Below are positions 25,482 to 34,373 of a stretch of 64,000 nt of DNA, piece after piece. Both the position numbers and the translations under genes were made by a program. Location of the stretch: contig JBLWXV010000001.1 in assembly GCA_048267245.1 (NCBI GenBank), positions 2,170,001 to 2,234,000 on the forward strand, read 5' to 3'. The DNA comes from JBLWXV01 sp048267245 (GTDB lineage: Bacteria; Bdellovibrionota; Bacteriovoracia; Bacteriovoracales; Bacteriovoracaceae). A model generated the notes under the pieces. That model did not search any database. It was not told the DNA's origin and saw only the letters and a program-made list of their open reading frames with translations. Within the stretch, counting starts at the first letter, position 1. Each line of letters starts with the position of its first letter.

Positions 25482-26323
25482 ATGCTCTGATTAGACCACT
25501 ACTCTTACTTTCAATAGCGTTTGCACTCACTGGCTGCATTTTGCCAAAGCCGCCCAAGTGGTACACCATCGAAAAGACCCAGCGCTTTGGCGTCTATAAA
25601 AATGAACTTCACACAATCTACCAGGGTCACCCAAGTGATCGTCATGACGATCGAAAAGTAATAAAAATTCCTAAGAGAAACGCTCTCTTTATCGCCCTCG
25701 ACGAATCAGTTCAGCCACAGTTTGAAGGTCGCCTCATGGATCTCTATAAAACTGATGAGGTCGTCAGGCTAGAAGATGTCACTTGGTGGAGATTTGCAAA
25801 GAAATTTAATGGTCTCTACGATAAAGTCGTTCGAATCCCCTGGAATCACTTTCACAAAGAGAGTTTCGTTGAGGCGCTCAATATGCTTGAGCGCTTGGGC
25901 AAGAGTTATGACGTCTATCTACTCACCCACGGCCTGCCCAATCACATCACTACAACCAAAGGAAGTCCTTTCATCAACTATAAGGACATTGCCGAACTGG
26001 CGGGCAAGGTAAAGAGGATGGACATGGTCTATCTTCAAGGATGTTTTAGTAATACAATTGCCGCGGATTTTTTAAAAATTGGCGCCAAGAGCGTGCTGAG
26101 CTTTGAAGGGTGGAATCGCAATTTCTTCTTTGTCGATTTCTTCATTAAAAGACTTGAGCGCTATAATCACAATTCACTCAAGGCCTTTGAACAGACTAAA
26201 GATCATATAGAGCGCGACCTCAAACTCTCCATCCTCTATCGCAAATTGCTCGATGAATTGGGCATGAGCGTAGAAGAGTATATTGAAAGTTCACCAGCGC
26301 CTATCTATTCAAGTTACAAGTAA
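25478..26323 (+). CDS. Lipoprotein with caspase-like (clan CD) fold signature
   Basis: 281 residues with lipobox LTGC (Cys20). The rest has the layout of a clan CD cysteine-peptidase core: a hydrophobic strand ending in His151-Gly152 (VYLLTHGLPN), then after about 30 residues a second strand ending in Gln-Gly-Cys189 (MVYLQGCFSN), then a third strand (AKSVLSFEG). H-G and Q-x-C after strands are the hallmark of caspases, gingipains and CHAT proteins. It is predicted to be a membrane-anchored cysteine protease or a related non-peptidase. The start is GTG overlapping the Lgt-like gene (GTGA), so the two are coupled. Confidence 0.6.
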   Translation: MNALIRPLLLLSIAFALTGCILPKPPKWYTIEKTQRFGVYKNELHTIYQGHPSDRHDDRKVIKIPKRNALFIALDESVQPQFEGRLMDLYKTDEVVRLEDVTWWRFAKKFNGLYDKVVRIPWNHFHKESFVEALNMLERLGKSYDVYLLTHGLPNHITTTKGSPFINYKDIAELAGKVKRMDMVYLQGCFSNTIAADFLKIGAKSVLSFEGWNRNFFFVDFFIKRLERYNHNSLKAFEQTKDHIERDLKLSILYRKLLDELGMSVEEYIESSPAPIYSSYK

Positions 26324-26385
26324 ATGGCGCTTCGCGCGATAGACCAAGATAATCAGACTTTGCCATAATAGCCCCGGAGGTTTTT

Positions 26386-26979
26386 ATGGCAATTAATCGT
26401 ATTTTCACCCTTTTCTTTATTGGTGCACTAGCACTACTCACTACAGGCTGTGGAGTTCAAAGCATTCCCCAGGCCCTCAATGATCTCGAGGCGAAAAATG
26501 CGGAGATCCAAAACCAATATAAGAGGCGTGCCGATCTAATTCCAAACCTCGTAAATGTAGTCAAAGGCTACGCCGCCCATGAAAAGGAAACTCTAGAGAG
26601 TGTCATAGCTGCTCGCTCGAGGGCAACACAAGTCAATATTGGCGAGGGCGAACTCACCCAGGCCAAACTAGACCAATACGCCAAAGCGCAATCATCTCTC
26701 TCAGGCGCTCTCTCTCGCCTTATGGTTGTGGTGGAAAAGTACCCCGATCTCAAAGCCGATCAGAATTTTCGCGATCTACAACACCAACTTGAGGGAACTG
26801 AAAATAGAATTACAGTGGCCAGAAACCGCTATATTGAGTCTATTCAGAGCTTCAACAATCTAGTGACTGTACCGCCCACTAGCTGGACAAACGCACTTAT
26901 TTATAAGCATGAAAAACATCCACAATTTAGTGTTCCGGCCAGTGAGAATGTAGAGACTGTGCCCAAGGTGGAATTCTAA
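26386..26979 (+). CDS. lemA: LemA family lipoprotein
   Basis: 197 residues. Signal with lipobox TTGC (Cys22) and the LemA helical-bundle core, recognisable from the conserved NQYKRRADLIPNLVNVVKGY segment (about 44-63) and the ARNRYIESIQSFNNLV segment (about 145-160). LemA proteins are envelope-localised helical bundles commonly encoded next to TPM-domain proteins. CGGAGG lies 6 nt before the ATG. The TPM gene begins immediately after the stop codon. Confidence 0.92.
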   Translation: MAINRIFTLFFIGALALLTTGCGVQSIPQALNDLEAKNAEIQNQYKRRADLIPNLVNVVKGYAAHEKETLESVIAARSRATQVNIGEGELTQAKLDQYAKAQSSLSGALSRLMVVVEKYPDLKADQNFRDLQHQLEGTENRITVARNRYIESIQSFNNLVTVPPTSWTNALIYKHEKHPQFSVPASENVETVPKVEF

Positions 26980-27699
26980 ATGTTATTTAAAAAAGCTTCG
27001 CTCTTGCTTGCATCACTCTTTTTAGCTCTAAGCTTGGGCATTAAGGCCCAAACTTTTGAAGTACCTCCCCTAGAAGGGCCAGTGATGGATCAAGCGGGGC
27101 TCATTTCTCTCTCGGCAAGAAGAGAGATTGCCCAAAAACTAAAAAACTTTAAAAAGAATTACGGCCCTCAAATTCAACTTCTCACCATTGATTCACTAAA
27201 TGGAGCTCCCTTAGAGGAAGCTTCAATGAATATCGTCGACAAGTGGAAATTAGGAAGCGAAGAGGGAGACAATGGTGTGCTCTTTCTCATTGCCGCTAAA
27301 GAGAGGCAAATGAGAATTGAAGTTGGACAAGGCTTAGAGGGCATGCTCACAGACGCTAAGAGTGGCAGAATTCTAGATCTCACGACCCCCTACTTTGCCA
27401 GTGGTCAATTTGATCAAGGCGTCTCAATAGCCTTGAACGCCATTATGGGTCAACTTGGTGGAGACGCAACTGGAAATATTCCGGTGGCCAGTAAAAAGAA
27501 AATGACCCGAGACCCTAGAGGTCTTATCTACTTTGTCATTCTCTTCTTCTTTCTCATTTTGGGTGGACGAGGAAGACGCCGTCGCTCATGGTTTCTCTAT
27601 GGTCATGGAGGATCGCGTGGTGGTTTTGGTGGCGGTAGTGGCGGCTGGTCTGGTGGCGGCGGCGGATTCTCAGGCGGTGGCGCCTCAGGTAGGTGGTAA
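26980..27699 (+). CDS. TPM-domain membrane protein, YgcG type
   Basis: 239 residues: signal peptide ending IKAQ (about residue 23), a periplasmic TPM domain (about 35-165, MDQAGLISLS...VGQGLEGMLTD), one transmembrane segment (about 185-200, LIYFVILFFFLILGG), and a Gly/Ser-rich tail ending in GGGASGRW. TPM domains have been linked to photosystem repair and acid-phosphatase-like activity, but bacterial YgcG function is unsettled. The arrangement lemA-TPM-TPM is a common operon. No gap to lemA. Confidence 0.9.
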   Translation: MLFKKASLLLASLFLALSLGIKAQTFEVPPLEGPVMDQAGLISLSARREIAQKLKNFKKNYGPQIQLLTIDSLNGAPLEEASMNIVDKWKLGSEEGDNGVLFLIAAKERQMRIEVGQGLEGMLTDAKSGRILDLTTPYFASGQFDQGVSIALNAIMGQLGGDATGNIPVASKKKMTRDPRGLIYFVILFFFLILGGRGRRRRSWFLYGHGGSRGGFGGGSGGWSGGGGGFSGGGASGRW

Positions 27700-27701
27700 T
27701 C

Positions 27702-28418
27702 ATGCTCTCTCAAAAAGAATTGCTCTCAATTGAAGCTGTGGTTAAGGAATGTGAGCTTAAAACTGATGCCGAATTTGTGCCAGTGATCTTTAAACAAAGT
27801 GATCTCTACCCGGCCTCTCACTTTCGCCTGGCAATTACCATGGCGCTCATTCTCCCCATGGCGCTCTACTACGCCCCATGGACTTTCTACGATCCAATTT
27901 GGTATCTCTACTCCACCCTTCTGGGTCTTATCATGGGATACGCTCTGGCCTACAATCACAAGCTAAAGCGCCTCTTTAGCACCCGTTTTGAACTCTCTGA
28001 GGAAGTGAGGCAGCGAGCGAGTGAGTATTTCCTTGAAAATGGACTCCATGGAACTCAAAAGCGTTCGGCCATTTTGATATTCATCTCACTCATGGAAAAG
28101 AGAATTGAAATTCTTGCCGACATGAATGTCATTAGCGCCCTCTCAACAGCTGAGAAGAAAACACTCTTTAGAGAGCACATTAAAGCCTTTCAAAAAGACG
28201 TTAAAACTACGGGGCTTGAAAAGTCATTGAGCACGCTTCTAAGAGCAATGACAAGAGACCTAGAAACTCACCTTCCAAGAAAAAATAGCTCGGTAAATGA
28301 ACTTTCTGACTCAGTAGATTTGGGGATTAAGTCCACTCCAGTAGTGAGTGATGTGGCCCAGATTACTCCCAGTAAAGATCAAGGCCAAAGTGAACAAGGT
28401 GAGGACAAAGGCCCATGA
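27702..28418 (+). CDS. TPM-domain membrane protein, second copy
   Basis: 238 residues from the ATG at 27702 (AGGTGG upstream). N-terminal part of a TPM domain (LSQKELLSIEAVVKECE, KTDAEFVPVIF), then two membrane helices (about 45-62 and 68-85), then the remainder of the domain, including RSAILIFISLMEKRIEILAD, and a hydrophilic tail. This topology, with TPM interrupted by two helices, is that of the YgcG-partner protein in many genomes. The last 4 nt overlap the CDF transporter start (ATGA). Confidence 0.8.
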   Translation: MLSQKELLSIEAVVKECELKTDAEFVPVIFKQSDLYPASHFRLAITMALILPMALYYAPWTFYDPIWYLYSTLLGLIMGYALAYNHKLKRLFSTRFELSEEVRQRASEYFLENGLHGTQKRSAILIFISLMEKRIEILADMNVISALSTAEKKTLFREHIKAFQKDVKTTGLEKSLSTLLRAMTRDLETHLPRKNSSVNELSDSVDLGIKSTPVVSDVAQITPSKDQGQSEQGEDKGP

Positions 28419-29359
28419 GCCAAGGACATCACCACCACTCTCATTCTCACCACGCTCACAGCGACTGCCACCACCATCACGGGACTGATCTGGCAGGCAA
28501 TAAGCTCATCTGGGCCATTGCTATTAACCTACTACTCACATTTGCTCAGATAATTGCCGGCGTGTTCTCGGGCTCGCTTGCCCTCCTGGCAGACGCCCTT
28601 CACAATTTTGGCGACGCTGGAGCACTCTTAGTTGCTTTGATTGCACGAAACTATACGAAGAAGCCGGCCGATGATCTGATGAGCTTTGGCTATCAGCGTG
28701 CCGAAATAGTGGGAGCTCTCGTCAATTCAACTTCGCTCTTTATCATGGCCTTCTACCTCTCAATTGAAGGAATTTCGCGCCTCTTTGATCCACAACCGAT
28801 TAAAGGACAGATGGTCATTATCACCGCCATCATTGCACTCATCATAGATGTGGCCACAGCACTCCTCACCTACAGTGAATCTAAGCACAATATGAATTTT
28901 AAGGCCGCCTTCATTCACAATCTCACTGACGCCCTCGCCTCAGTGGTTGTTATCATCTCTGGCGTTCTCGCACTCTACTATCAAACGGTTTGGTTTGATG
29001 TGATTGCGACTCTTATGATCTCTGCCTACGTCATCTTCCACGGTCGATCACTCTTTCTTGAGAGTATAAAGATTCTCATGCAGGGAAGTCCAAGAGGCGT
29101 TAAGGCCCAGGACATTAAAACTAAATTGATCGGGCAACTAGGAATTATCGATATTCATCACATTCACTTGTGGCAACTCGATGAAAATAAAATTTTCTTT
29201 GAGGGCCACGTCATGGTTAAAGAATTTGATAAAGACTCCTATCAAGAGATTAGAAAGAGTGTGAAAGACATCCTAAAGAGTGAATTTGGCATCAATCACG
29301 CAACCATTGAGTTAGAGATGCAAGGTGAAGCAAGCGATTGTGTTCACCACACTCACTAG
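28415..29359 (+). CDS. Cation diffusion facilitator (zinc/cobalt efflux)
   Basis: CDF proton antiporter of 314 residues exporting Zn2+ or similar divalent metals. The N-terminus is strongly His-rich (HHHHSHSHHAHS), typical of CzcD/ZitB-type exporters. Six membrane helices follow, with metal-site residues in helix II (LLADALHNFGDA) and helix V (FIHNLTDALAS), then a cytoplasmic ferredoxin-like domain (about 215-305) with further His (IDIHHIHLWQL). The C-terminus also ends in histidines. It is the last gene of the lgt-like/lemA/TPM run, with a 4-nt overlap. Confidence 0.94.
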   Translation: MSQGHHHHSHSHHAHSDCHHHHGTDLAGNKLIWAIAINLLLTFAQIIAGVFSGSLALLADALHNFGDAGALLVALIARNYTKKPADDLMSFGYQRAEIVGALVNSTSLFIMAFYLSIEGISRLFDPQPIKGQMVIITAIIALIIDVATALLTYSESKHNMNFKAAFIHNLTDALASVVVIISGVLALYYQTVWFDVIATLMISAYVIFHGRSLFLESIKILMQGSPRGVKAQDIKTKLIGQLGIIDIHHIHLWQLDENKIFFEGHVMVKEFDKDSYQEIRKSVKDILKSEFGINHATIELEMQGEASDCVHHTH

Positions 29360-29473
29360 GCCGTTACTCATATTTATAACCTCCCCCCACTAGACTCAAC
29401 TTGCACAATCTATCCGAGACAAATAGCAATTTGTTAGCTTTGGAGAGATTTTGACTCTTAACCGGGGAATGAC

Positions 29474-30679
29474 ATGGAAGCCATCAAAAAAATCACAGTT
29501 CTTCTCTTCGCCATTTTTCTAGCAAGTAGTGCCAATGCCTACACAATCTTTACGATGAACCGAAGCTTTGATTGGCAGGCGCCAACTGACGTCTTTGTTG
29601 TGGGCTTTGGAAAAGAGGTCGGGACACTATTTATCAATACGGCCATCAGTCGCGCCAGAAAGCATCAAGACGTCTATGGTGCAAATCATCAAGTACTAAT
29701 CATTTGGGCCCAGGAAAAGAATTATGAATACGACACCTCGATAGTTCATCGGCTTGGATTAAATATCCTCTACGCCGACGACGCTAAGCTTGACATGTCT
29801 CTGACTGTAGACTGGCTCGATCGCGTAGAGCAAATCACTTCACTTCACTTTGTTGGCCACTCTAGCGCCTGGAATGGTTTTGGGCTTCAAGACAAGGTGC
29901 GCTTTAATCAGGAACCCAAACTTATCTCGCGACTAAAAGATAATTTCGCCAAGGGCGCCTATCTCTATCTTCACGGCTGCAACACTGGCTTTGTGGCCGC
30001 ACCAGAGTTTTCAAAAATATTCAGACTCCCCGTCCTCGCCTCTTTGACAAGCACAGACTTTCAGCAACTCCATAGCAACGGCTCGTGGTATTGGAATAAT
30101 AGCGGTCAATACCCACGCGGCGGTTGGCGATCTAGAAATGATCGCAGTTTTAATTCCACCAAGTCGTGTAGTAGCTATGCTTGCATGCGAATGAAAACCA
30201 ATAATCACCCCTATAACGGTGTCTGGGGAAAGTATGAAATTGGTCTGCCCTTTCACAAGACATTCTGCAATTTTGATATGAGCAGTAGCAGTAATGCCAG
30301 TGCTTGCTATGAAGGTATGTGGAACGCCATGATGACTTGGCCTTCTATAAAAGTCTTTGACGAGTTCAGCTCTAGAAAGGCCTACCGCGATGTTGTGGTT
30401 GATTTTCTCTGTCCCAAAATTGCCGGCTACTCTGTAGATCGAACCTGCGAGCGAGTTCTAGACGCTGCTGATAGAGGAGTCGTGTCCTCGCAAAAATTTC
30501 ACTGGGGCCCACAACTTCACTGTGACTTTAGAAAGTGCTACTTCGGCACGAAGAATGTGAATAATCGCGACGGGCTACTGGTCACAGTCTTTATTGGTGA
30601 AGATGCTGGCAATGAAACCCTGGTCAAAGAATATCAACTCTACATGGAGCTCTTTGACCGCTATTCCTACCTCAGGTAG
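29474..30679 (+). CDS. Exported protein with clan CD/CHAT-like core, unknown
   Basis: 401 residues. Signal peptide ending SSANA (about residue 22). Core pattern: hydrophobic strand plus His129 (LHFVGHSSAW), then, 40 residues on, strand plus Gly-Cys169 (YLYLHGCNTG), then VLASLTSTD. This spacing matches the His/Cys dyad of caspase-like proteins, though His is followed by Ser rather than Gly. The C-terminal 200 residues are Cys-, Trp- and Tyr-rich (at least eight Cys), indicating a disulphide-stabilised extracytoplasmic domain. Family not recognised. A GGGGA site precedes the ATG. Its stop codon directly abuts that of folA on the other strand. Confidence 0.6.
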   Translation: MEAIKKITVLLFAIFLASSANAYTIFTMNRSFDWQAPTDVFVVGFGKEVGTLFINTAISRARKHQDVYGANHQVLIIWAQEKNYEYDTSIVHRLGLNILYADDAKLDMSLTVDWLDRVEQITSLHFVGHSSAWNGFGLQDKVRFNQEPKLISRLKDNFAKGAYLYLHGCNTGFVAAPEFSKIFRLPVLASLTSTDFQQLHSNGSWYWNNSGQYPRGGWRSRNDRSFNSTKSCSSYACMRMKTNNHPYNGVWGKYEIGLPFHKTFCNFDMSSSSNASACYEGMWNAMMTWPSIKVFDEFSSRKAYRDVVVDFLCPKIAGYSVDRTCERVLDAADRGVVSSQKFHWGPQLHCDFRKCYFGTKNVNNRDGLLVTVFIGEDAGNETLVKEYQLYMELFDRYSYLR

Positions 30680-31162
30680 TTAGTGGCGCTCCCAAATTTG
30701 ATAAGACCAAGCAGGAAAGTTTCCATCGGCCTTGTGAGTTTCTGTACTCACAAGGTTGTAGCCATTAAATTCGGGAAAGAAAGTATCGGCTTCGGGGCTT
30801 AAATCCACTTCACTCAGGTAAATTCGATCACAAAGATCGAGGGCCTGGCGGTAAATCTCCCCTCCTCCTACGATAAAAATCTCCTTGCCGCTCTCAAGTG
30901 AGCGGGCGAGAGCAATGGCATCAGCGAGCGAGCTAGTAATCTGCGCACCATCAATAATTAAATCTTTGTTGCGGCTAATGACAATCGTCTTTCTACCTGG
31001 AAGCGGGCGACCAATGCTCTCAAAAGTCTTTCTCCCCATGATCATCACAGAGCCCATGGTGAGCTTTTTGAAATTCTTTAAATCCTCAGGCAAGTGCCAG
31101 AGCAATTGATTGTCGCGCCCAATCGCGCGGTTCTTTCCAATGGCCACTACAATCGAGAGCAT
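30680..31162 (-). CDS. folA: Dihydrofolate reductase
   Basis: NADPH-dependent reduction of dihydrofolate to tetrahydrofolate. 160 residues, as in E. coli (159). Conserved MLSIVVAIGKNRAIGRDNQLLWHLPEDL contains the substrate-binding Trp, Pro and Asp/Glu region; the NADPH motifs GRKTFESIG and IFIVGGGEIYRQAL are present. The start overlaps the thyA stop by one nucleotide, so the two dTMP-cycle enzymes are co-translated. Confidence 0.97.
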   Translation of the reverse strand: MLSIVVAIGKNRAIGRDNQLLWHLPEDLKNFKKLTMGSVMIMGRKTFESIGRPLPGRKTIVISRNKDLIIDGAQITSSLADAIALARSLESGKEIFIVGGGEIYRQALDLCDRIYLSEVDLSPEADTFFPEFNGYNLVSTETHKADGNFPAWSYQIWERH

Positions 31163-31956
31163 TAGACCGCGACCTCACCTTTAATGTGAGGATGGGCCTC
31201 ATAATTTTCAAGTACAAAGTCTTCAAAACTAAACTCGAAGATATTCTTCACGTCCGGATTGATCTTCATGGTTGGAAGAGGGAATGCCGATCTCGTGAGT
31301 TGAAGTTTTGCTTGATCGAGGTGATTGCTATAGAGGTGAGCATCGCCAAGAGTATGAACAAACTCTCCAGGTTTAAGTCCACAAACCTGCGCCATCATCA
31401 TTGTTAAAAGTGCGTAGGAAGCAATATTAAAGGGAACTCCAAGAAAAATATCTGCTGAGCGCTGATAGAGTTGGCAAGAGAGCTTGCCCTCGGCGACGTA
31501 GAACTGAAAGAAAGCGTGACAAGGAGGAAGCGCCATCTTGGGAAGTTCGGCCACGTTCCAAGCTGAGACAATGAGTCGCCTTGAGTCTGGGTTTGTTTTT
31601 ATTTGCTCAACGACCTGGGCGATTTGATCAACGACCTGGCCATCGGCCCCGCGCCAGCTTCTCCACTGAGCACCGTACACAGGTCCCAAGTTCCCCTGGG
31701 CATCGGCCCACTCATCCCAGATGCGAACCTTGTGTTCTTTCAGATAACTAATATTGGTGTCACCTTTTAGAAACCACAGTAATTCGTGAATAATTGATTT
31801 TAAATGCAACTTCTTGGTGGTGATAAGGGGAAAGCCAGCGCCTAGGTCAAAACGCATTTGGTGACCAAAGACTGACAATGTTCCCGTGCCAGTGCGATCT
31901 TCCTTTTCTGCGCCTGTTTCGAGCACTCGCTTCATGAGATCGTGATATTGTTGCAT
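31162..31956 (-). CDS. thyA: Thymidylate synthase
   Basis: Converts dUMP to dTMP with methylenetetrahydrofolate, producing dihydrofolate for FolA. The ATG at 31956 gives 264 residues, the same as E. coli ThyA, and begins MQQYHDLMKRVLETG. A longer in-frame start at 32022 lacks support. The active-site Cys is in ALPPCHAFFQFYV, with conserved GVPFNIASYALL and GDAHLYSNH. CGGAGA lies upstream in the loop of a hairpin that also covers the ATG. It is followed by folA. Confidence 0.97.
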   Translation of the reverse strand: MQQYHDLMKRVLETGAEKEDRTGTGTLSVFGHQMRFDLGAGFPLITTKKLHLKSIIHELLWFLKGDTNISYLKEHKVRIWDEWADAQGNLGPVYGAQWRSWRGADGQVVDQIAQVVEQIKTNPDSRRLIVSAWNVAELPKMALPPCHAFFQFYVAEGKLSCQLYQRSADIFLGVPFNIASYALLTMMMAQVCGLKPGEFVHTLGDAHLYSNHLDQAKLQLTRSAFPLPTMKINPDVKNIFEFSFEDFVLENYEAHPHIKGEVAV

Positions 31957-31988
31957 AGAGTCTCTCCGGAAAGTGTGTGTGACTCTAT
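31955..31988 (-). promoter_or_regulatory. Hairpin enclosing the thyA start site
   Basis: On the minus strand, ATAGAGTC (31981-31988) and GACTCTAT (31955-31962) are perfect 8-bp arms. The second arm includes the first two bases of the thyA ATG. The 18-nt loop carries the CCGGAGA Shine-Dalgarno sequence. The likely transcript start is at or next to the first base of the hairpin. Confidence 0.55.
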
Positions 31989-31994
31989 TTTGCC

Positions 31995-32022
31995 ATTTTA
32001 GAAAGGCATTAGAAAAGGTCAA
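31995..32022 (-). promoter_or_regulatory. Promoter candidate for thyA-folA
   Basis: Minus strand TTGACC (32017-32022), 16 bp, TAAAAT (31995-32000); both hexamers match consensus at five of six positions. It overlaps the end of the upstream lipoprotein gene and predicts a transcript starting near 31988. Confidence 0.6.
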
Positions 32023-33107
32023 AAGTAGTCATTTAAGCTGGTGACGCGCGCGCGGTAAACTTTCATATGCTTTGGGTAGTGATAACTATGATAGCTCTTG
32101 CGCCACAGCACCTCGCCTTGATCTCCCACAATCAAAAATTCTTCGTGCCCCTCTGTGTTATCAACGATAAATTTAGAGTTATCTGAAAGGTTTTGGACCG
32201 AGGAGAAAATTGGATAGTAAAAGCCAGAGTCATTCTCTCCAGTAAATTTCCATAGAACTCTCTGAGAGTTCAGATCATATTCAATTGCGGCCGAGCGACT
32301 GGGATTTTTCATGGCAAGGTTAGAAAAGTAGAGAATGCGCGAATCACCAGTGAAGCTCACCGTGTGGACTTGCCTGAGGGCCATGGGAAAATCAAAGGAC
32401 CAAATGACCTCTCCAGTTTTAAAACTCAATACCATCATTACATGGCGCTCTCTCAAATTTACGAGAATATCGCCAATGCTTGCGCCAGTAATGCGTGATA
32501 GCAATGGATGACCTTCACTTAAAATTTCAATTTGATTAAATTCATAGGAAATTTCCTGCGCCCCAGGAAAGAGCACGAGATCATCTTGATTGGGTAAATT
32601 CTTGCCAGTAGTGGACCAAGCATTGGAGTACTTCTTTGAGAGAGCGTTGAAGACATCTTCGTGTTCAGTCTCACACCACTTCCAAAGAACTTCACCGGTT
32701 TGCGACGATCTAGCGACAACTTGCGCCCCCAAGAAGTAAACACCCTCTTTCATATAGGGTTCTCGCTCAATAGAGAAAATTAAATCGCGATCGGAATCAT
32801 AGCTCATATCGTGATTGATGACCTTAGTCTCAACGCTCCAGAGGAGATCAGATGTCTTAAAGTTTATCTTTGAGAGTGTTTTATTATAGGCGGAAAAGAC
32901 ATGCCCTCGCCCATCATACTCACACAAAGTGCCAGGAAAGAGCCTGATCGCGTCAGCTTCATTGAGGGGGTAAATAGAGCAATCTATCTCGACTAAAGGA
33001 CCGCGTTCAATCTTGGTAGTACAAGATAGGGTCAATATAAGCGCGAATATAAGGAAGAGCAGTGGCCACAGTTTGAGCTTTCCCCGATTTAAAATTTCTT
33101 CTAACAT
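32019..33107 (-). CDS. Lipoprotein with PQQ/beta-propeller-like repeats
   Basis: 362 residues with lipobox LTLSC (about Cys29). The mature part contains repeats of the form 'strand-tum-G-E-V-L/I-W' (SQTGEVLWKW, FKTGEVIWSFDFP, NSQRVLWKFTG, GDQGEVLWRK), typical of PQQ-like or arylsulfotransferase-like propellers. Seven such blades would fit the length. The specific family is not recognised; no catalytic residues can be assigned. It is probably an envelope lipoprotein involved in protein or ligand binding. It diverges from the NamZ-like gene across only 33 nt. Confidence 0.65.
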   Translation of the reverse strand: MLEEILNRGKLKLWPLLFLIFALILTLSCTTKIERGPLVEIDCSIYPLNEADAIRLFPGTLCEYDGRGHVFSAYNKTLSKINFKTSDLLWSVETKVINHDMSYDSDRDLIFSIEREPYMKEGVYFLGAQVVARSSQTGEVLWKWCETEHEDVFNALSKKYSNAWSTTGKNLPNQDDLVLFPGAQEISYEFNQIEILSEGHPLLSRITGASIGDILVNLRERHVMMVLSFKTGEVIWSFDFPMALRQVHTVSFTGDSRILYFSNLAMKNPSRSAAIEYDLNSQRVLWKFTGENDSGFYYPIFSSVQNLSDNSKFIVDNTEGHEEFLIVGDQGEVLWRKSYHSYHYPKHMKVYRARVTSLNDYF

Positions 33108-33140
33108 AGATAGATATATCTTAAAAAAAATGAGGCAAGA

Positions 33141-34322
33141 ATGATAGCGCTTGGTCTAGAAAGATTGGTGGAAGATAAGTCCCTACAAGAGAGAGTGAAG
33201 GGCAATATTGGCTATCTCTGCCACAGCGCAACTGTCGATCGCAACCTCGACTTTGGTGCCACTTCTCTCATTAAGGCCTTTGGCAATCGAGTGACCAAGC
33301 TCTTTGGGCCTCAACATGGAATAGTGAGCGACGTGCAAGACAATATGGTGGAAACTCCCCACACCATTCACCCCTACTACAAGCTTCCGGTCTACTCGCT
33401 CTATAGCGAAACGAGAATCCCCACCGATGAAATGCTCGAAGGACTTGGGACCATGATTGTCGATCTCCAAGACGTCGGCACGAGAGTCTACACCTATATC
33501 AGCACACTCAATCTTCTGCTTAAAAAGTGCGGCGAAAAAGACATTAAAGTGATCGTACTTGATCGTCCAAATCCCGTCGGTGCCGACATTATCGAAGGCC
33601 CTGTGCTCGAGCTCGACTTTCAATCCTTCGTGGGGCGACAGCAAATTCCTCAGCGCCACGGACTTACAATGGGTGAAGTGGGAAAACTTGCCCTCGCCCA
33701 CCACGGCCTCAATTGTGACTACGATGTGATTGAAATGAAGGGGTGGACGCGCAAGATGAGTTGGCGAGAAACTGGTCGGGAGTGGATTAACCCGAGCCCT
33801 AATCTCTCGACTCCTGAGAGTGCCTATAGTTTTGTGGGCACCGTACTCTTTGAAGGAACCAACGTAAGTGAAGGGCGCGGCACGACCAGGGCGCTTGAAG
33901 TCATTGCCCACCCCAAACTTCGCCCCTATGAATTTCTAGAGCGCCACGCGGGGGACCTAGCCCCGTACCTAGAGGGCGCCTACTTAAGACCAGTGACCAT
34001 TGTGCCTACCTTTCACAAATGGCAGGGCCAGGCTTGCGGTGGTCTACACGTGCACGTCACTGATCCACAGAAAATGCTTCCCTGGTCACTTTGTCAGGTC
34101 ATTTGCTATCACCTCTACCACGACCTCGGCGCTGATTTTGAATTTCACAATAAGCCCTACGAATACGAGTTTCACAAACTCGCCATCGATCTCATTAACG
34201 GCACCGATAAAATTAGACATTGGATTGAGAGTAAGGGCCCAATGAGTGAGTTAGAAAAATTAAGCCGCCTAGGACATGATACTTTCCTCAATCAAAGAGC
34301 GGATATTCTCATTTACTCATAG
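33141..34322 (+). CDS. NamZ-like exo-beta-N-acetylmuramidase (DUF1343)
   Basis: 393 residues of the DUF1343 family, whose characterised member NamZ removes N-acetylmuramic acid from the non-reducing end of peptidoglycan fragments. Conserved stretches: LFGPQHGIVSDVQDNMVETP (about 56-75), LYSETRIPTDEM, MIVDLQDVGTRVYTY, VLDRPNP, FEGTNVSEGRGT and NPSPNL. The length is normal. It lacks a signal peptide, so it should act in the cytoplasm on imported wall fragments. GAGG lies 6 nt before the ATG. Its neighbours are not wall-recycling genes. Confidence 0.9.
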   Translation: MIALGLERLVEDKSLQERVKGNIGYLCHSATVDRNLDFGATSLIKAFGNRVTKLFGPQHGIVSDVQDNMVETPHTIHPYYKLPVYSLYSETRIPTDEMLEGLGTMIVDLQDVGTRVYTYISTLNLLLKKCGEKDIKVIVLDRPNPVGADIIEGPVLELDFQSFVGRQQIPQRHGLTMGEVGKLALAHHGLNCDYDVIEMKGWTRKMSWRETGREWINPSPNLSTPESAYSFVGTVLFEGTNVSEGRGTTRALEVIAHPKLRPYEFLERHAGDLAPYLEGAYLRPVTIVPTFHKWQGQACGGLHVHVTDPQKMLPWSLCQVICYHLYHDLGADFEFHNKPYEYEFHKLAIDLINGTDKIRHWIESKGPMSELEKLSRLGHDTFLNQRADILIYS

Positions 34323-34373
34323 CGTTTTAACACGCACCTAAATACTAATCTCTTTTACTTGTATAAAGTTCTT

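Noticed and set aside
33183..33911. 242-codon minus-strand ORF
   Set aside because: Entirely antisense to the well-conserved NamZ-like gene; its translation has no domain signature and follows from codon structure of the real gene.
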